Source: Hymenobacter glacieicola (GTDB taxonomy: Bacteria > Bacteroidota > Bacteroidia > Cytophagales > Hymenobacteraceae). Taken from it: a stretch of 64,000 nt of DNA. Position numbers and translations under genes: made by a program. The notes beneath the pieces are model-generated. The model was not told where the DNA came from, did no database searches, and saw nothing but the letters and a program-made list of their open reading frames with translations. The stretch is taken from assembly GCF_014640315.1 (NCBI RefSeq), contig NZ_BMGS01000005.1, positions 1 through 64,000 of the forward strand, in the 5' to 3' direction. The stretch's first letter is position 1; each line of letters starts with the position of its first letter. Of this stretch, positions 62,063-64,000 are shown one piece after another.

Positions 62063-64000
62063 ATGAACGTTACGAAGTTACTGTTGTCGCTGGGGTTGGT
62101 AGTCGGGATGAATACATGGGCGAAGGCGCAACACGCCGTGTGGGCAGCAAAAATTGTAGCCGTTTCGTCGCAGAAAACGGAAGGCAAGGAGCCGTTCTCG
62201 CCGGAAAAAGTACTGGGCGAGCCGAACGCTACCCCGTTAGGCCAAGCCAGTAACGAGGCCTGGATTCCGAAAAAGGAAAGCAACAACGAATTTATTGAAG
62301 TGCGCTTTGGCAAGTCATTGGTAGCCAAGCAGGTGACGGTAGTAGAAAACTTCAATCCGGGCTCAGTTTCTAAAATTGAGCTGGTAGACACCCGCGGGGC
62401 CAAGCACCAGGTGTATACCAACGACAGCCCCGGACCCGTGCCCGAGCAGTTCCGCTCCTTGCAGGTCACTTTTTCGCCGGGTACGTACCGCACCATTGGG
62501 GTAGTGGTAACCATGAACACTAAAGCCGTCAACGGCGTCAACCAGATTGATGCCATCGGCATTGCCGACGTGGCGGAGTCGATGGTGAAAAAGGAGTTCA
62601 AGAACGAGCAGCCTGGCGTGACTTTCGACTCGGCCATGGTAAACCTGGGACCCAACGTCAACTCCAAGTACGTTGATACCCACCCGGTTATCTCGCCCGA
62701 TGGCCGCACCCTGTTCTTTGCCCGCCAGGAAAGCCCCCAGAATGTGGGCGGCGCCAAAGACGTGCAGGACGTGTGGTACAGCAACCTGAGCAACCCCCAG
62801 AAGAAAACCTGGAACCAAGCCAAGAACATCGGCAGCCCCATCAACACCACCGGCCCCAACGGGCTGGCCTCGGTATCGTCGGATGGTAATACGGCCGTGC
62901 TGATCAATGTGTACAACCCCGACGGCTCCCTGGACCCCAAGGGCCTGAGCCTTGCCCGGCGCACCAAAACTGGCTGGAGCCAGCCCATCAAGATTGAAAT
63001 CGAGGATTTCTACAACAACGACGAGGAAAACGTGGATTACTACCTCGCTACCTCGGGTAAGGTGCTGCTCATGGCCGTGGACCGCCGCGACGGGCAGGGC
63101 GAGCAGGACATCTTCGTGAGCTTTATGAAGGCCGACGGCAAAACCTGGAGCAAGCCCAAAAACCTCGGGGCCAACATCAACACCAAAAAGCCCGAGTTTG
63201 CCCCCTTCCTGGCCGCCGACGGCAAAACGCTCTACTTTGCCTCGGAAGGCCACGGCGGCTACGGCAAGAGTGACGTATTCTACGCCAAGCGCCTCGACGA
63301 CAGCTGGACCAACTGGACCAAGCCCCGCAACCTGGGCGCCAGCGTAAACTCTCCCGATTTTGACGCCTACTATACCGTGTCGGCGGCGGGTGAGGATGCC
63401 TACCTCGTGTCGGCGCGCAATGGTATTGGCGGCTCCAAGGACATCTTCCGCATCAGCCTGACGCCTACCTTCCGCCCGGAGGTCGTAACCCTGGTGCGCG
63501 GCAAAGTGCTCGACGCGGCTTCCAAGAAGCCGGTGGCCGCTACCATTCGCTACGAAAACCTGCTGACCGGCGAGGAAATCGGGGTGGCCGAAACCAGTCC
63601 CATCGACGGCTCCTACACCATTGTACTGCCCTCGGGTGCCCACTACGGCTACCGGGCTGAGGCCAAGGACTACCTGGCCGAATCGGACAACCTGGACGTG
63701 ACGGACCGGCAGAAGTACTCGGAGGTAAACCAGGATTTGTTTCTGGTGCCTTTTGCCGTGGGCCAGAGCATTAAGCTGAACAACATCTTTTTCGCCCAGA
63801 GCAAATACTATCTGCGCGAAAACTCCTACCCCGAGCTGCTACGCCTGGTGCGCATCCTGAAAGACTACCCGCAGGTAGAAATCAAGCTGGAAGGCCACAC
63901 CGACAACCAGGGCGACCCGCAGCTGAACGTAAAGCTCAGCCAGGACCGCGTAAACGAGGTAAAGAAGTACCTAGTTAGTAAAGGCATCAGCGGCAACCGC
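62063..64000 (+). CDS. OmpA-family protein with PD40 propeller (truncated by window end)
   Basis: An incomplete frame of 646 codons, open to the last base. A signal peptide ('MNVTKLLLSLGLVVGMNTWAKAQ') is followed by a galactose-binding-like beta domain (residues ~25-180), then PD40 beta-propeller blades ('HPVISPDGRTLFFARQES', 'VSSDGNTAVLINVYNPDG', 'APFLAADGKTLYFASEGHGGYGKSDVFYAKR'), a carboxypeptidase-regulatory-like domain (residues ~475-550, 'VRGKVLDAASKKPVAATIRYE'), and the start of an OmpA domain ('NNIFFAQSKYYL', 'VEIKLEGHTDNQGD'), which binds peptidoglycan. The design resembles T9SS-linked envelope proteins such as PorE, without the TPR part. The final residues of the OmpA domain are missing. 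Confidence 0.88.
   Translation, partial: MNVTKLLLSLGLVVGMNTWAKAQHAVWAAKIVAVSSQKTEGKEPFSPEKVLGEPNATPLGQASNEAWIPKKESNNEFIEVRFGKSLVAKQVTVVENFNPGSVSKIELVDTRGAKHQVYTNDSPGPVPEQFRSLQVTFSPGTYRTIGVVVTMNTKAVNGVNQIDAIGIADVAESMVKKEFKNEQPGVTFDSAMVNLGPNVNSKYVDTHPVISPDGRTLFFARQESPQNVGGAKDVQDVWYSNLSNPQKKTWNQAKNIGSPINTTGPNGLASVSSDGNTAVLINVYNPDGSLDPKGLSLARRTKTGWSQPIKIEIEDFYNNDEENVDYYLATSGKVLLMAVDRRDGQGEQDIFVSFMKADGKTWSKPKNLGANINTKKPEFAPFLAADGKTLYFASEGHGGYGKSDVFYAKRLDDSWTNWTKPRNLGASVNSPDFDAYYTVSAAGEDAYLVSARNGIGGSKDIFRISLTPTFRPEVVTLVRGKVLDAASKKPVAATIRYENLLTGEEIGVAETSPIDGSYTIVLPSGAHYGYRAEAKDYLAESDNLDVTDRQKYSEVNQDLFLVPFAVGQSIKLNNIFFAQSKYYLRENSYPELLRLVRILKDYPQVEIKLEGHTDNQGDPQLNVKLSQDRVNEVKKYLVSKGISGNR

Noticed and set aside
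62363..63643. 426-residue minus-strand frame opposite the OmpA-family gene
   Set aside because: It has the Val/Gly/His-rich composition typical of antisense to GC-rich genes; the plus-strand frame has a signal peptide and clear domains.
1..64000. CRISPR arrays, insertion sequences, prophage genes or integrase sites
   Set aside because: No direct repeats with regular spacers, no transposase or integrase motif and no target duplications were seen on either strand.

Overview
The window looks like a chromosomal stretch of a high-GC Bacteroidota, most probably Hymenobacter or a close relative (order Cytophagales). The signs are: many gene starts sit behind the Bacteroidota promoter -7 element TAnnTTTG rather than a strong ribosome binding site; the proteins belong to Bacteroidota types (DUF4293, a long NusB, DUF1573 lipoprotein, YbbR next to CoaE, a probable T9SS-type C-terminal tail, an OmpA/PD40 protein); and intergenic gaps carry long inverted repeats of the kind common in Hymenobacter genomes. 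The genus is an inference from protein style, not from a 16S gene, and none is present here.

Layout. 1-1100: an AT-rich gap with a palindrome and a very strong terminator, then DUF4293. 1125-9222: thiolase, an acetyltransferase, truA, two ABC exporter half-transporters whose motifs fit one heterodimeric pump, and two tRNA-Pro genes. 9699-16679: leucine dehydrogenase, nusB, a YtxH protein, NAD-type isocitrate dehydrogenase, then DUF1573-yajC-ybbR-coaE. 16851-22937: a GNAT-like protein, three large membrane glycosyltransferase-like proteins and two identical tRNA-Val genes. 23089-31243: an AsmA-like giant, a TerB-like glycine-rich protein, an MscS channel, a second amino-acid dehydrogenase divergent from an ArsR-type regulator, and hemA. 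31487-36593: an orphan histidine kinase, a CrtC/AttH-like lipoprotein, a Cys-rich/carboxypeptidase-regulatory membrane protein and an amino acid permease. 36700-42057: a 1612-residue helicase-nuclease (the best candidate for an accessory or defence function) and a small unknown protein. 42460-49351: EamA transporter, dusB, CPBP protease, cdsA, glutamate dehydrogenase and psd. 49434-52745: RibD-like reductase, free-Met-sulfoxide reductase, ribD and prmC. 52837-59155: a six-gene nucleotide-sugar cluster (acetyltransferase, UDP-sugar dehydrogenase, galE, rfbB, wbpP-like, rfbA). 59260-64000: chrA, an isopenicillin N synthase-like oxygenase and an OmpA-family protein cut by the window end.

How the genes work together. 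The polysaccharide cluster makes dTDP- and UDP-sugar precursors for surface glycans; the membrane glycosyltransferase-like proteins may use lipid-linked sugars, but this is not shown. cdsA and psd are two steps of phosphatidylethanolamine synthesis. yajC, ybbR and coaE form a common Bacteroidota neighbourhood. Three Glu/Leu/Phe/Val dehydrogenase paralogues suggest active amino-acid catabolism or ammonia assimilation. No insertion sequence, CRISPR array, prophage, rRNA or riboswitch was recognised.
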